64,000 nucleotides of DNA from JADJNY01 sp046349615 (GTDB lineage: Bacteria; Planctomycetota; UBA1135; GCA-002686595). Positions 36,266-45,350 of this stretch are shown here, one piece after another; within the stretch, counting starts at the first letter, position 1; every line of letters begins with the position of its first letter. The translations under genes and the position numbers were made by a program. Below the pieces are notes generated by a model. It searched no databases and was not told the DNA's origin. It was given only the letters and a program-made list of their open reading frames with translations. Location of the stretch: contig JAXMBZ010000001.1 of NCBI GenBank assembly GCA_046349615.1, forward strand, positions 1 through 64,000. Reading direction: 5' to 3'.

Positions 36266-37651
36266 ATGCTCCCCCTCCTCCTCGCCCTCGCCGCGCAATC
36301 CCCAGCCGAAAACCCCACCCGCGCCGCGATGGACGCCTTCCGCGCCCGCGTCGAGTCCATCACCGCCTACGAGAAAGCCCAATCCGAATCCCTCCCGCTC
36401 CTGCGTGACGGCCAACTCGACGCCGCGATCGCCCACCTGATCGCCGCCGTCCCCGAGAACGACCGCACCGCCGCCCACGCCTTCCTCCTCGGCAACCTCC
36501 TCTTCGATCTCGCGCCCGACGCCGCCGCGCGCTTCCACGAAGAGGCCTATCGCAAGGAACCGAAGCTCCCGCCCGTCGTCTACGAGTGGGCGCTCGATCA
36601 CCACCGCGCGCACCGCTACCGCGAAGCCGAAGAGCTCTACGCGAGCCTGATCCAGGGCGGCCTCTTCGCCGCGCCGCCCGTGCACGCGCTGCGCGCGGAC
36701 TGCCTGCTCCACCTCGGTCGCCACGCCGATGCGCTCTCGGAATGGAAGACCGCCGATCCGGGCGAGCACCACACCGAGATCGAGCAGGCCGCGTGCTGGG
36801 TCTACGGTCCGAGGAGTCCCTACGCGCGCCGCTGCGAGTACCTCGTGCGCGCGGCGAAGGGCGGCGCCGACGGCGCGCTCGCGCTCGAACAGGCCGTGCT
36901 CCTCGACCTCGCGTTCGAACGCGACTGGTGGAACGTCGGACGCGAGGACGAGTTCCTCCAGCACGACCTCGCGCTCGCGAAGAAGGCCCTCGGCGAGACG
37001 AACGCGCGCTGGAAGGAGCTCGACCTCCTCGTCCGCGCGAAGACCGCGCTGGAAGCGCCGAATGCGATGGAGGAGCTCTTCCGCAAGATGCGCAAGGACG
37101 GCGCTCCGAAGTTCGACCTCGCGGGCGAAGCGAAGGCCGTCGGCGTGTTCGGAGACGGAGCGCGGCTCTGCACGAGCTCGCTCGTCGCGACGAACCTGTT
37201 CGAGCTCTTCGTCGACCAGCACGTCGCCACCGAGGCCGAGCTCGGCGAGCGCTTCGGCGTCGAGCTGAAGAAGCGCGCCGACGCGGGCGACGTCGAGGCG
37301 CTCGAGATCCTCGCCGCGATCGCCGCCGAGACCGATCCTGCGAGGCTCGCGGAGCTCGACCAGCGCGGCTGGGACACGCACCAGGACGTGCGCTTCGGCG
37401 GCAGCCTGCTCGCGGCGCGCGCCGAGACCGTGCGCAGCGACGATGCGCTGCTCGCGACGCTGCTCGCGCACGAGCCCCTCGATCCCGTCGTCGCGCGCAT
37501 CCTCGTCCAGGCTTGTCTGCGCGAGAAGAAGCCGGTCGTCGAGCCGCTCGCGCGCGTGGCGATGGCCGAGTTCCAGCACATGGTGAGCTACGTCGACACG
37601 AAGAACGCGATGCACGAGCTCGAGCGCGCGCTCGCGAAGAAGGACCGCTGA
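36266..37651 (+). CDS. Unknown repeat-helical (TPR-like) protein
   Basis: The 461-residue protein starts with a short hydrophobic stretch (MLPLLLALAAQ) that may be a weak signal peptide. The rest is helical with TPR-like pairs (LPLLRDGQLDAAIAHLIAAVPEN; LHLGRHADALSEWKTADPG). There are no catalytic motifs. I do not recognise a family. The frame is open upstream into repeat copy B, so an N-terminal extension fused to the repeat cannot be excluded, but the ATG at 36266 begins a signal-like segment. A strong hairpin follows. Confidence 0.65.
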   Translation: MLPLLLALAAQSPAENPTRAAMDAFRARVESITAYEKAQSESLPLLRDGQLDAAIAHLIAAVPENDRTAAHAFLLGNLLFDLAPDAAARFHEEAYRKEPKLPPVVYEWALDHHRAHRYREAEELYASLIQGGLFAAPPVHALRADCLLHLGRHADALSEWKTADPGEHHTEIEQAACWVYGPRSPYARRCEYLVRAAKGGADGALALEQAVLLDLAFERDWWNVGREDEFLQHDLALAKKALGETNARWKELDLLVRAKTALEAPNAMEELFRKMRKDGAPKFDLAGEAKAVGVFGDGARLCTSSLVATNLFELFVDQHVATEAELGERFGVELKKRADAGDVEALEILAAIAAETDPARLAELDQRGWDTHQDVRFGGSLLAARAETVRSDDALLATLLAHEPLDPVVARILVQACLREKKPVVEPLARVAMAEFQHMVSYVDTKNAMHELERALAKKDR

Positions 37652-37657
37652 ACGACG

Positions 37658-37690
37658 CCGGCGGAGCGCGCCCGTGCGACGCTCCGCCGG
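37658..37690 (+). terminator. Hairpin between convergent genes
   Basis: CCGGCGGAGCG (37658-37668) and CGCTCCGCCGG (37680-37690) form a perfect 11-bp stem with an 11-nt loop. It begins 7 bp after the plus-strand stop and 20 bp before the end of the minus-strand gene, so it could serve both. Confidence 0.6.
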
Positions 37691-37710
37691 AGTTCACGCG
37701 CGGGCCGCGC

Positions 37711-38145
37711 TCACTTCGCTTCCATCATCTTCCGGATGCGCGTCTGCATGAGCTCGAGGCGCTGTCGCGCGACCGCGGAGTTCTGCACGATCCACTCCGT
37801 GTTCGAGAACGCGGTGGGCGACATCTCCTTGCGCAGGCGGTCGAGGTGCGGGAGCACCTTCGCGTAGAGCAGGATGCCCTCGGCGCTCGACTCGATCAGG
37901 AAGTCGGGGTTGACGATGCCGTGCTTCGCGAAGCCGTACGCCATCTCCCAGTAGCTCGAGGTCTGGCGCCACGCCGCGTTGTTCGGGTGGGTGAGCTGGA
38001 GCACGGCGCTGAACTCCTCCCACGTGCGGGGGAGGAACTGGAGCATCGCGTTGCGCGAGGCGCGCATGACCGTCTCGCGGCGCAGGTCGTAGAGACGCAG
38101 GACGAGTTCGGCGTCGTGATGATCGGGGCGTTCCTTGATCGGCAT
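37711..38145 (-). CDS. Conserved hypothetical helical protein
   Basis: The 144-residue, all-helical cytosolic protein includes ELVLRLYDLRRETVMRASRN, a W-rich SYWEMAYGFAKHGIVNPDFL segment and RLELMQTRIRKMM. I recall similar ~150-residue proteins of unknown function in other planctomycete-like genomes, with the same LRLYDLRRE opening, but cannot name the family. A TAGACT -10-like site lies at 38187-38192 on the minus strand. No transmembrane segment or catalytic motif is seen. Confidence 0.75.
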   Translation of the reverse strand: MPIKERPDHHDAELVLRLYDLRRETVMRASRNAMLQFLPRTWEEFSAVLQLTHPNNAAWRQTSSYWEMAYGFAKHGIVNPDFLIESSAEGILLYAKVLPHLDRLRKEMSPTAFSNTEWIVQNSAVARQRLELMQTRIRKMMEAK

Positions 38146-38285
38146 CGGGAGCTCGTTTCGGGGTACGGGGGGCCGTGGGGGCGCGGAGTCTAGCCGCCGT
38201 GCGGGGGCGTCGGAGCGCGGCTCCGGGAGCCCACCGTGGGGGACCCTCGATATCAGGATGGAGCGGCTGGCAGGGTCTGCGCCAG

Positions 38286-38315
38286 CCATTGCTTCAAACG
38301 AGCGTACAGCAATGG
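38286..38315. repeat. Inverted repeat upstream of the surface protein
   Basis: CCATTGC (38286-38292) and GCAATGG (38309-38315) flank a 16-nt spacer. It sits 140 bp ahead of the surface-protein start and could be an operator. Confidence 0.35.
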
Positions 38316-38352
38316 ATTACAACGAACTCCGTCCACCCGACCCGGACCTCGA

Positions 38353-38370
38353 AAATAGGATATTCTATTT
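38353..38370. promoter_or_regulatory. AT-rich palindrome in the surface-protein promoter region
   Basis: AAATAG and CTATTT are separated by GATATT. This is the most AT-rich point in the 311-bp gap between the divergent genes at 38145 and 38457, so it is a likely promoter or regulator site. The remaining gap sequence is ordinary. Confidence 0.35.
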
Positions 38371-38456
38371 CTGCACTCGTCTCCGTTACCCCACCCAGAC
38401 CCGTTCCCCGCCCAACCCGGCCTGCCCGGGCTACCTCCACGTCGGAGGCTCCTCCC

Positions 38457-39719
38457 ATGCTCACGATCTTCCGCCCCGCCCTCGCGCTCCTCGGCGCGGT
38501 CGTCCTCGCCGCCGGCGCGGACGCGCAGCAAACGCAGACCCTCTGCTTCACGGACTCGGTTCCGCTCCAGAACACGAACTGGGCGAGCTCCGTCAGCATC
38601 CAGAAGTTCAACCCGAACCTCGGGACGCTCGTCGGCATCCAGTTCCAGCTCGCGGGTCACTCCTCGGGCTCCGCCAAGGCCGAGAGCCTCGACGCTTCGC
38701 CGTCGAACGTGACGTTGACCTTCCAGAACACGCTCACGCTCACGCGTCCCGACCTCTCGGTGATCGTCGTCGCGATCCCGCAGGCCGTCTTCAACGACTC
38801 GCTCTCGGCGTTCGACGGCGTGATCGACTTCGGCGGTACGTCGGGCGTGAGCCACCTCGGCCTGACCGCGAACGCGACGAACAACGCTTCCTCGCCGCCT
38901 CCGGCGAGCGACCTCGCGCTCTTCTCGGGCGTCGGCAACATCGTGCTGCCCGTCACGGCCGTCGGCAACTCGACCGCCGTCGGCGCGGGCAACATCATCT
39001 CGCAGTTCACGTCTCAGGCGGCGTGCGACGTCCAGGTCTGCTACGAGTACATCCCGAACGTCCCGCCGCAGTTCACGGCGCCGCAGTGCGGCACGCAGTT
39101 CATGGCGAGCGTCGGCGTCGCGTTCCAGGTGCAGGTCTGCGCGGCGGACGTCGATCCGAACGACACCGTGACGATCCTCCCCGCGTCGATCCCCACGGGG
39201 GCGACGGTGACGCCGGCGCTGCCGCAGAGCGGGAACCCCGTCTGCGTGACGGTGGACTGGATCCCGGCGTCGAACCAGGTCGGGGTGAACTCGTTCACCT
39301 TCACCGCGGTCGACACGCGCGGCCGTCAGCAGACGTGCGGCTTCACGGTCCTCGTCGCGGAGTGCCACGTGGTGTTCGGCCTGAATGCCGGCAACGACCA
39401 GTACGCGATCTTCGGCCACCTCTACGACACGCAGCTGTCGCAGATCCGCCGCACGTTCCCCGTCACGATGGAGGACAACCCGGCGATCCGCATGGCTCCG
39501 GGCCAGGTCCTCTACGCGCAGGTCGTCATGTACAACCCGCAGGTGTTCCCGACGAACCCGAGCCAGTGGTCGCGCGTCTGCGCCGTGACGATGAACCCGG
39601 ACCAGTCGATCACGTCGACCTGGTCGGGTACGCGCAACGGCATCACGCTCCGCGCGCGCACCGTGCAGGTGAACAACGAAACCCGCGTCCAGTTCCCGTT
39701 CCGCATCGACGGAATGTGA
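38457..39719 (+). CDS. Secreted surface protein with choice-of-anchor E-like domain
   Basis: The 420-residue protein has a signal peptide cut after AGADAQ. It continues with an N-terminal module (about 28-190) resembling choice-of-anchor E proteins (FTDSVPLQNTNWASSVSIQKF, FDGVIDFGGTSGVSH). An Ig-like region follows, with six cysteines and PPQFTAPQCGTQF. A C-terminal part holds AECHVVFGLNAGNDQYAIFGHLYDT in pieces, which I associate with planctomycete surface proteins. A GGAGG ribosome site precedes the ATG. The sorting mechanism and ligand are unknown. Confidence 0.75.
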   Translation: MLTIFRPALALLGAVVLAAGADAQQTQTLCFTDSVPLQNTNWASSVSIQKFNPNLGTLVGIQFQLAGHSSGSAKAESLDASPSNVTLTFQNTLTLTRPDLSVIVVAIPQAVFNDSLSAFDGVIDFGGTSGVSHLGLTANATNNASSPPPASDLALFSGVGNIVLPVTAVGNSTAVGAGNIISQFTSQAACDVQVCYEYIPNVPPQFTAPQCGTQFMASVGVAFQVQVCAADVDPNDTVTILPASIPTGATVTPALPQSGNPVCVTVDWIPASNQVGVNSFTFTAVDTRGRQQTCGFTVLVAECHVVFGLNAGNDQYAIFGHLYDTQLSQIRRTFPVTMEDNPAIRMAPGQVLYAQVVMYNPQVFPTNPSQWSRVCAVTMNPDQSITSTWSGTRNGITLRARTVQVNNETRVQFPFRIDGM

Positions 39720-39737
39720 TCGGACCGGTCTCCTGAG

Positions 39738-39785
39738 GAGCGCGCGGCGGACCGTCGGCAGGACGGCCGCCGCGCGCTCGCCTTT
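39738..39785. terminator. Strong terminator hairpin with T tract
   Basis: GAGCGCGCGGCGG (39738-39750) pairs perfectly with CCGCCGCGCGCTC (39767-39779) and is followed by GCCTTTT. It lies between the convergent surface-protein and lysA genes. Confidence 0.75.
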
Positions 39786-39815
39786 TGGGGCTGAAGAGTC
39801 GTCCGCGCGCGATCG

Positions 39816-41042
39816 TCAGCCGAGTTCGTCGGCGACGAGGTCCTCGAGCGTCTGGCGGCGGCGCACGAGCCGCGCGCGCCCGTCCGCGACGAGCACCTCG
39901 GCCGCGAACGGCTGAGCGTTGTAGTTCGACGCCATGCTCATGCCGTACGCGCCGGCGTCGCGCACGACGAGCAGGTCGCCCTCCGCGAGCGCGGGCAGCA
40001 TGCGCGGGTCGAGCTCGCCGTCCTTCGTCTGCGTGAACACGTCCGCCGACTCACACAGCGGACCGGCGACGATCGCGGGCGTGAGCGCGCCGCCCTGGTG
40101 CGTCAGCGCCTCGATCCGGTGGAACGCGCCGTACATCGCGGGCCGCACGAGGTTGTGGAAGCCGGCATCGACGAGCACGTAGCGCACTCCGCCCGCGCGC
40201 TTCTCGCCGCGGACCTCGGTGACGAGCACGCCCGACTCCGCGACGAGGTAGCGCCCGGGTTCGACCTCGAGGACGAGCCCGCGCCCGAGGCGGCGCTCGA
40301 GCTCCGCCTTCGTCGCGCGCCACGCGCTCGTGAAGCGCGCGAGGTCGATGCGCGCCTCGTTCTCGCGGTACGGCACGGGCAATCCGCCGCCGATCGACAG
40401 CGTCGCGACGTCCGGGCCGGCGCGGGGCGCGAGCTCGGTCATCGCGGCGCGCACGCGGTCGAGGTTCTCGAGGTCCGAGCCCGAACCGATGTGGACGTGC
40501 AGTCCGCGCACGAGGAGGCCGAGCTCGCGCGCGCGAGCGACGACGGCGGGGAGCTCCGCGTGCCAGATGCCGTGCTTCGACGTCTCGCCGCCGGTGCTCA
40601 CCTTGCGATCGTGGCCGTGTCCGAAGCCCGGGTTCACGCGCAGCGTGACCTCCGCGCGCGGACGGACGCGCGCGAGTTGCTCGAGCATGAACGGCGAGCC
40701 GCAGTTCACGCCGATCGGATGCGCGGCGAGGACCGCGAGCGCGGCGCGATCGAAGACGTCGGCGGTGAAGACGATTTCGCGCGGCGCGAAGCCCGCGTGG
40801 AGCGCGCGCACGACCTCGCCGGCCGAGACGGCGTCGACGCGACCGCCGAGTTCGCGCACGAGCGCGAGGACCGCGAGGTTCGGATTCGCCTTCTGCGCGT
40901 AGCGCACGACGTCGAAGCCCGCGAGCTCACGGAACCGCCGCGCGATCGTGCCCGCGTCGTAGACGTAGAGCGGCGTGCCGTGCTCGCGCGCGAGGGAGCG
41001 CAAGAGGATGTCGTGGAGCGAGCGCGGTTCGTTCTCGGCCAT
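39816..41042 (-). CDS. lysA: Diaminopimelate decarboxylase
   Basis: The 408-residue PLP enzyme has the fold-type III signature. Lys51 in YAQKANPN forms the internal aldimine, HVHIGSG and LSIGGGLPVPY bind phosphate, and the catalytic Cys lies in GPLCESADVF. The C-terminal GAYGMSMASNYNAQPF is diagnostic of LysA. It makes lysine from meso-diaminopimelate. The start at 41042 follows a TATCCT -10-like site at 41057-41062. The AONS-like gene lies 128 bp upstream on the same strand, without overlap. Confidence 0.93.
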   Translation of the reverse strand: MAENEPRSLHDILLRSLAREHGTPLYVYDAGTIARRFRELAGFDVVRYAQKANPNLAVLALVRELGGRVDAVSAGEVVRALHAGFAPREIVFTADVFDRAALAVLAAHPIGVNCGSPFMLEQLARVRPRAEVTLRVNPGFGHGHDRKVSTGGETSKHGIWHAELPAVVARARELGLLVRGLHVHIGSGSDLENLDRVRAAMTELAPRAGPDVATLSIGGGLPVPYRENEARIDLARFTSAWRATKAELERRLGRGLVLEVEPGRYLVAESGVLVTEVRGEKRAGGVRYVLVDAGFHNLVRPAMYGAFHRIEALTHQGGALTPAIVAGPLCESADVFTQTKDGELDPRMLPALAEGDLLVVRDAGAYGMSMASNYNAQPFAAEVLVADGRARLVRRRQTLEDLVADELG

Positions 41043-41170
41043 GGCGCGGGGGGCGGAGGATAGGGGAGGAGCCGGTCGAGCGCGAGTCCGCGCGGCGGGG
41101 ACGCGCTCGCGCACGGCGGCCGCGCGCGCACGTCGTGCGCAGCGAGCGGAGTTCGAGCCCGCCTCGCGGG

Positions 41171-42274
41171 CTACCCGCGCGCGAGCACGCGCTCGACGCC
41201 GCGGACGAGCGCGTCGACGTGATCCTGCGCGTGCTCGGAGGAGAGCGCGATGCGCAGGTAGCCGCCCAGGCCGTCTGGGTACTGCACGAACGGAACGAGC
41301 AACCCCGCGTCGAGGAGCTCCGCGTGCGCGCGCTCCATCGCGGCGGCACTCGGGAGCGAGAACGTCGCGACGGGGTTCTCGAAGCCTGAGACGGGAAGCC
41401 CGAGCCGCGCGAACTCGCGAGCCACGCGCGCGACGTTCGCGCGGAGCCGTTCGCGCCGCTCGGGCTCGCCCTCGAGCACGTCGAGCGCCGCGATGCCCGC
41501 GCGCGCGAGCGCCGGCGGGATCGGCGTCGCACCGGCCCACGCGATCGCGTGCCTGCGCGCGGCTGCGATGCGCGCTTTCGAGCCCGCGACGAAGCCGCCG
41601 AACGAGCCGAGCGCCTTCGACAGCGTGCCCGTGATCACGATGCGCTCGTGCGCGACGCCGAAGTGCTCGCACGTGCCGCGCCCGCGCGCTCCGAGCACGC
41701 CGAGGCCGTGGCAATCGTCGACGACGAGCGCCTCGAGCCCGAGGTCGAGGAGCGGCACGAGCGCGTCGAGCGGCGCGACGTGCTTCGCCGCGGGGAAGAG
41801 GCCGTCCGTCGCGAGCACGCACGGACGCAGCGCGCCCTCCGCGAAGAGGAGCCGCGCTTCGGCGGCGGTGTCGTACTCGCGCTCCGGCACGTTCGTCGCG
41901 CGCAGCGCGTCGCGCAGGCTGACGTGACTGCGGCGATCGACGAGCGCGGAGGAGAGCTCGTCGCCGAACGACTGCAGCGCGACGAGGTTCGAGAGGTAGC
42001 CGTCGGCGACGAGCAACGCCGCCTCGACGCCCAGGAACCGCGCGAGGCGCGCCTCGAGCTCGACGTGCGCGGGGCTCGTGCCCGTCGTCGTCGGCGACGC
42101 GCTGCAGCTCACGCCGTGCGCACGCGCTTCACGCGTGAGCGCCTCGACGACCGCGGGATGGTGCGCGAGGCCGAGGTAATCGCAGCCCGCGAACCACAGC
42201 GCATCCCGCCCGTTCACGCGCGCGGTGGTCGAGCTCGTGCGCTCGATGTGCAGCGGGGGGGCGCCGTCGGCCAT
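41171..42274 (-). CDS. 8-amino-7-oxononanoate synthase-like alpha-oxoamine synthase
   Basis: The 367-residue PLP protein of fold type I has LWFAGCDYLGLAHHP, GVSCSASPTTTGTSPAHVELE, LVVDDCHGLGVLG (the Asp186/His189 pair) and TGTLSKALGSFGG, with Lys220 as the PLP lysine. It resembles BioF; KBL and ALAS are relatives. The usual DDAHG has become DDCHG. No other biotin genes are near, so the acyl donor is uncertain. A TACTCT -10-like element ends 7 nt before the ATG at 42274, suggesting a leaderless message. The 89-bp gap to the anti-sigma gene is otherwise empty. Confidence 0.8.
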   Translation of the reverse strand: MADGAPPLHIERTSSTTARVNGRDALWFAGCDYLGLAHHPAVVEALTREARAHGVSCSASPTTTGTSPAHVELEARLARFLGVEAALLVADGYLSNLVALQSFGDELSSALVDRRSHVSLRDALRATNVPEREYDTAAEARLLFAEGALRPCVLATDGLFPAAKHVAPLDALVPLLDLGLEALVVDDCHGLGVLGARGRGTCEHFGVAHERIVITGTLSKALGSFGGFVAGSKARIAAARRHAIAWAGATPIPPALARAGIAALDVLEGEPERRERLRANVARVAREFARLGLPVSGFENPVATFSLPSAAAMERAHAELLDAGLLVPFVQYPDGLGGYLRIALSSEHAQDHVDALVRGVERVLARG

Positions 42275-42363
42275 GCGCGGAGAGTACGGAGTCAGGCCGT
42301 TTTTTCCACCGATTCGACGGCGTACGCCGCTCGTCGCCCGACTCCGGACGCCCGCGCGCCGGA

Positions 42364-43173
42364 TCAGAGGCTCGCCAGCGCGACGATGTGCTCGCGGCCC
42401 GAGACCACGACCCCGCCGGGCTTCTCGACCGTCACGGCGAAGAGCTTGGGTTCGCGCACCGAGAGCTTCGCCGCGATCGGCACGATCGTCTCGCCGTTCG
42501 CGCCCGGGGTCGCCGCGCCGATGTCGAACACGCCGCCGTCGATCGGATAGCGCTCGTCCTGCGTCGCGTCGAAGATCCAGAGCTGGTACTGGCGCACGCG
42601 CGGATCGTTCGCGGGCAGGCCGCGGAAGCGCATGTAGCCCTGCTGCGTCGACGCGCTCCACACGACCTCGCCGGACACGCTGCGGCCGTCCGGATCCTCC
42701 GTCGGCTTCCACGCGCGGCGGAGCGCATCCCCGGCGCGCTCGACGCGCTCGACGACCGAGTCCGCGGGCGGCGTGACCGGCGACGGACGCGAGCGCAGCA
42801 CGACGATCGCGAGCACGATCGCCGCGGCCGCCGCGATCCAACCCGAGAGGAGCACGAGTCGGTTCGACCCACGCGGCTCGGCGCGAACAGGCGACGTCCT
42901 CCGCGCGCCGGACTTCGGCGCGGCGTCGAGGATGCGCTGGCGCAGGTGCGCGGGCAGCGCTTCGGTCTCGCGGGCGATCATGGAGAGGTGCAGCGCGGCG
43001 GCCGCGAGGTCGTACGCAGCGCCGTCGACGTCCGGATGAAGCGCGGCGAGTTGGTCGACTTCGCGCGCCTCGGCCGTCGAGAGACCCTGCGTCGCGCGGT
43101 CGACGAGCAGCGCGTCGAGGCGCGCGCGTCCATCGCGCTCGTCGGGCGGGCGGGGATCGCGTCGAGTGCTCAT
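42364..43173 (-). CDS. Anti-sigma factor, RskA type
   Basis: The 269-residue protein has a cytoplasmic anti-sigma part (about 1-100) without a zinc HxxxCxxC motif and one membrane helix (about 105-127). The C-terminal anti-sigma-K domain is periplasmic (LPANDPRVRQYQLWIFDATQDERYPIDGGVFDIG). The family binds and inhibits an ECF sigma factor until the signal leads to its cleavage. It overlaps the sigma gene by 4 bp. Confidence 0.88.
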   Translation of the reverse strand: MSTRRDPRPPDERDGRARLDALLVDRATQGLSTAEAREVDQLAALHPDVDGAAYDLAAAALHLSMIARETEALPAHLRQRILDAAPKSGARRTSPVRAEPRGSNRLVLLSGWIAAAAAIVLAIVVLRSRPSPVTPPADSVVERVERAGDALRRAWKPTEDPDGRSVSGEVVWSASTQQGYMRFRGLPANDPRVRQYQLWIFDATQDERYPIDGGVFDIGAATPGANGETIVPIAAKLSVREPKLFAVTVEKPGGVVVSGREHIVALASL

Positions 43174-43727
43174 GCCTGCGCCTCCTTCGCGAGCGCCTGG
43201 ACGCCGAGCAGCGCGCGCACGCGCTCGAGACCCTTGCGGACGTGCGTCTTGACGGTGCCGAGCGGCATCTGGATCGCGCGCGCGATCTGCTCGTGCGTGA
43301 GCCCGTGGTAGATCGAGAGCTCGAGCACGCGCCGCTCCTCGGGCCGCAGCTCGGCGAGCGCCTTCGCGGCGCGGCGCGCTTCGTCCGCGACGTCGACCGA
43401 ATCGGTCGCGGAGAGCGTCGACGGAGCGTCGAACTCCTCGGGGAGGCGCTCGTCACGTTCGTGCGTCGCGCGCAGGCGCGCGCGGTCGATCAGCTTCCTC
43501 CGCACGACGAGCGCGATGAAGGTCGGTTCGGACGAGCGCGTCGCGTCGTAACGCTCCGCCTTGCGCCAGAGCTCGATGAACGCCTCCTGCACGGCGTCCT
43601 CGGCGTCGTCCGGGTCCGTCGCGAAGCGCCGCGCGATCGACCAGACGAGTGCTCCGTAGCGGTCGACGCACTCGCCGACGGCGTTCGGGTCGCCTTGGGC
43701 GACGCGGGTGAGGAGGGGCGGCTGCAC
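43170..43727 (-). CDS. ECF RNA polymerase sigma factor (SigK-like)
   Basis: The 185-residue protein has sigma-70 region 2 (LVWSIARRFATDPDDAEDAVQEAFIELWR) and region 4 (ELRPEERRVLELSIYHGLTHEQIARAIQMPLGTVKTHV in parts). The length fits an ECF factor. It pairs with the RskA-like anti-sigma gene through a 4-bp overlap. The target regulon is unknown. The 108-bp gap upstream has no obvious ECF promoter. A GGCCG-rich hairpin near 43805-43830 may end the peptidase-like gene. Confidence 0.9.
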   Translation of the reverse strand: MQPPLLTRVAQGDPNAVGECVDRYGALVWSIARRFATDPDDAEDAVQEAFIELWRKAERYDATRSSEPTFIALVVRRKLIDRARLRATHERDERLPEEFDAPSTLSATDSVDVADEARRAAKALAELRPEERRVLELSIYHGLTHEQIARAIQMPLGTVKTHVRKGLERVRALLGVQALAKEAQA

Positions 43728-43835
43728 GCAGGGGAGCGAGCTCGGACTCGCGCCGAGCGTTACGTGGACTCCGCGACGACGGATGCGACGGGGCAGGATT
43801 TCATGCCGTTTTCGGCCGTTCGGGCCGGCCGACGC

Positions 43836-45266
43836 CTACTTCCGTTCCTTCTGACAGTACTCGACCCACTTCGCCTCGAGGGTCGCGAGGTCGACGCCGA
43901 GCGTCGCCTGCGTCGCGCGCTCGATCGCGACGACGTTGTTGTCGGGGCAAAGGCCGATCGCGTGGACCCAGTCGAGGAACTTGGCGCGGCTCCATTTGCT
44001 CTCGCGCACGAACTCGATCAGGAGCGCGGCTTGCGCGTAGCCGGACGCCGCGGTGTCCTCGCCCTTCTTGTCCTCCTGGGCGCTCCACAAGAGGCTCTTG
44101 ATCTGCAGGAAGTCGGAGAGCTTCTTGTGCTTTCCCTTCTTCACCGCGTTCGCGGCGTCCGTGCGGTCGCTCGCGCGCGTGCAGATGTACTCCGCGACGC
44201 CTTCCTGGAACCACGACCCGCCGCCGGCGAGGCGCAGGCGGTTGCGGAAGATCTGGTGCGTCATCTCGTGGATGTGCACCGGGTCCTGCGGCGCGTCGTA
44301 GTACGTCGCGTAGAAGTCCGAGTAGGCGACGCCCTTCGACTTCGCGCCTTCGGTGACTTCGCTCGAGAACACCTTCGCGTAGAACTCCTGGTACTCCTCG
44401 GGCGAGCGGAACAGGAAGACCGGCATCAGGCGCCGGCCCGGCACTTCCTTGAAGGGGTACATCTTCTGGATGGCTGCGTAGTTCTTCTCCATCGCTTCGC
44501 CCATCAGCTTCGCGGCGGTCGTGTTGGAGAGGAACACGTAGTGCTCGGTGCGCACGATCTTCTGGAGGTCGTTCACGAGCTTCGGAGGCACGTCGCGCTT
44601 CCAGCGTTCGGTGCACTCCGAGTCGGTCCACTTCGGATCGAGTTTGGGTCCCGAATAGACGAGCCCCTTGCGCAGGAAGTCGAGCACGAGCTTCTCGCCT
44701 GCGGCGTCGAGCGCCGGACGCGCGAAGACCTCGAGGCAATAACCCTGCTGCTCGAGCAACCCGCCGAGCATCGCGTAGCTCGACACGACCGTCTTCCCGT
44801 CGGCACCGTGGATCGGACCCGATCCGATGGCGCCGAGGGTCGTGAAGCCGAACGGTCCGGATGCGAGCTCCGTCTTCTCGAACGCGAAGCTCGCGTCCGT
44901 GCGCTCCCGCAGGTTCGAGAGCATCGTGTCGTTGACGTCCTCGGGCTCGTGGTAGTGGTACTCCTTCGAAGGCATCACCCAGAGGAGGATGTCGAGCGAG
45001 CTCGCCCCCGCCTTCGCGTGCCAGCCGACGCGGAGCATGCTGCTCTTCTCCTTCTCGGAGAACGGCTTCAGCTCCGTGATCGCCGCGGGGATCGTGAGCT
45101 TCAACCCGAGGTCGTCGAGGGCCTCGACGTGATCCTCCGGATTCGGCGCTGGGGCCGCGGCTTCCTTCGCCTTGCCGGCGGGCTTCTGCGGCGCGAATGC
45201 GGACGACGGGACGCCGAGCGCAAGGGACGCGGCGAGGACGGCGAGCGCGGTGCGAGCGAGCTTCAT
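43836..45266 (-). CDS. DUF1570-type zinc metallopeptidase-like protein
   Basis: The 476-residue secreted protein has a signal peptide (residues about 1-25) and an N-terminal beta-rich region. A DUF1570/peptidase MA-like gluzincin domain follows, with the zinc motif HEMTH (about residue 331) and a downstream Glu ligand in GSWFQEGVAEYI. The HExxH plus ExxxE spacing is intact, so an active metalloprotease is possible. Family members are common in Planctomycetota and largely uncharacterised. It lies 84 bp downstream of the GT39/TPR gene and may share its transcript. Confidence 0.8.
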   Translation of the reverse strand: MKLARTALAVLAASLALGVPSSAFAPQKPAGKAKEAAAPAPNPEDHVEALDDLGLKLTIPAAITELKPFSEKEKSSMLRVGWHAKAGASSLDILLWVMPSKEYHYHEPEDVNDTMLSNLRERTDASFAFEKTELASGPFGFTTLGAIGSGPIHGADGKTVVSSYAMLGGLLEQQGYCLEVFARPALDAAGEKLVLDFLRKGLVYSGPKLDPKWTDSECTERWKRDVPPKLVNDLQKIVRTEHYVFLSNTTAAKLMGEAMEKNYAAIQKMYPFKEVPGRRLMPVFLFRSPEEYQEFYAKVFSSEVTEGAKSKGVAYSDFYATYYDAPQDPVHIHEMTHQIFRNRLRLAGGGSWFQEGVAEYICTRASDRTDAANAVKKGKHKKLSDFLQIKSLLWSAQEDKKGEDTAASGYAQAALLIEFVRESKWSRAKFLDWVHAIGLCPDNNVVAIERATQATLGVDLATLEAKWVEYCQKERK

Positions 45267-45350
45267 GTCGGAGTGTCTCGAAGGAAGACGGACCGGAGCG
45301 GAGCCGAAGATCGTACGAGCGCTCGCGCTCCACGTGAAGCACTCGCGCGT

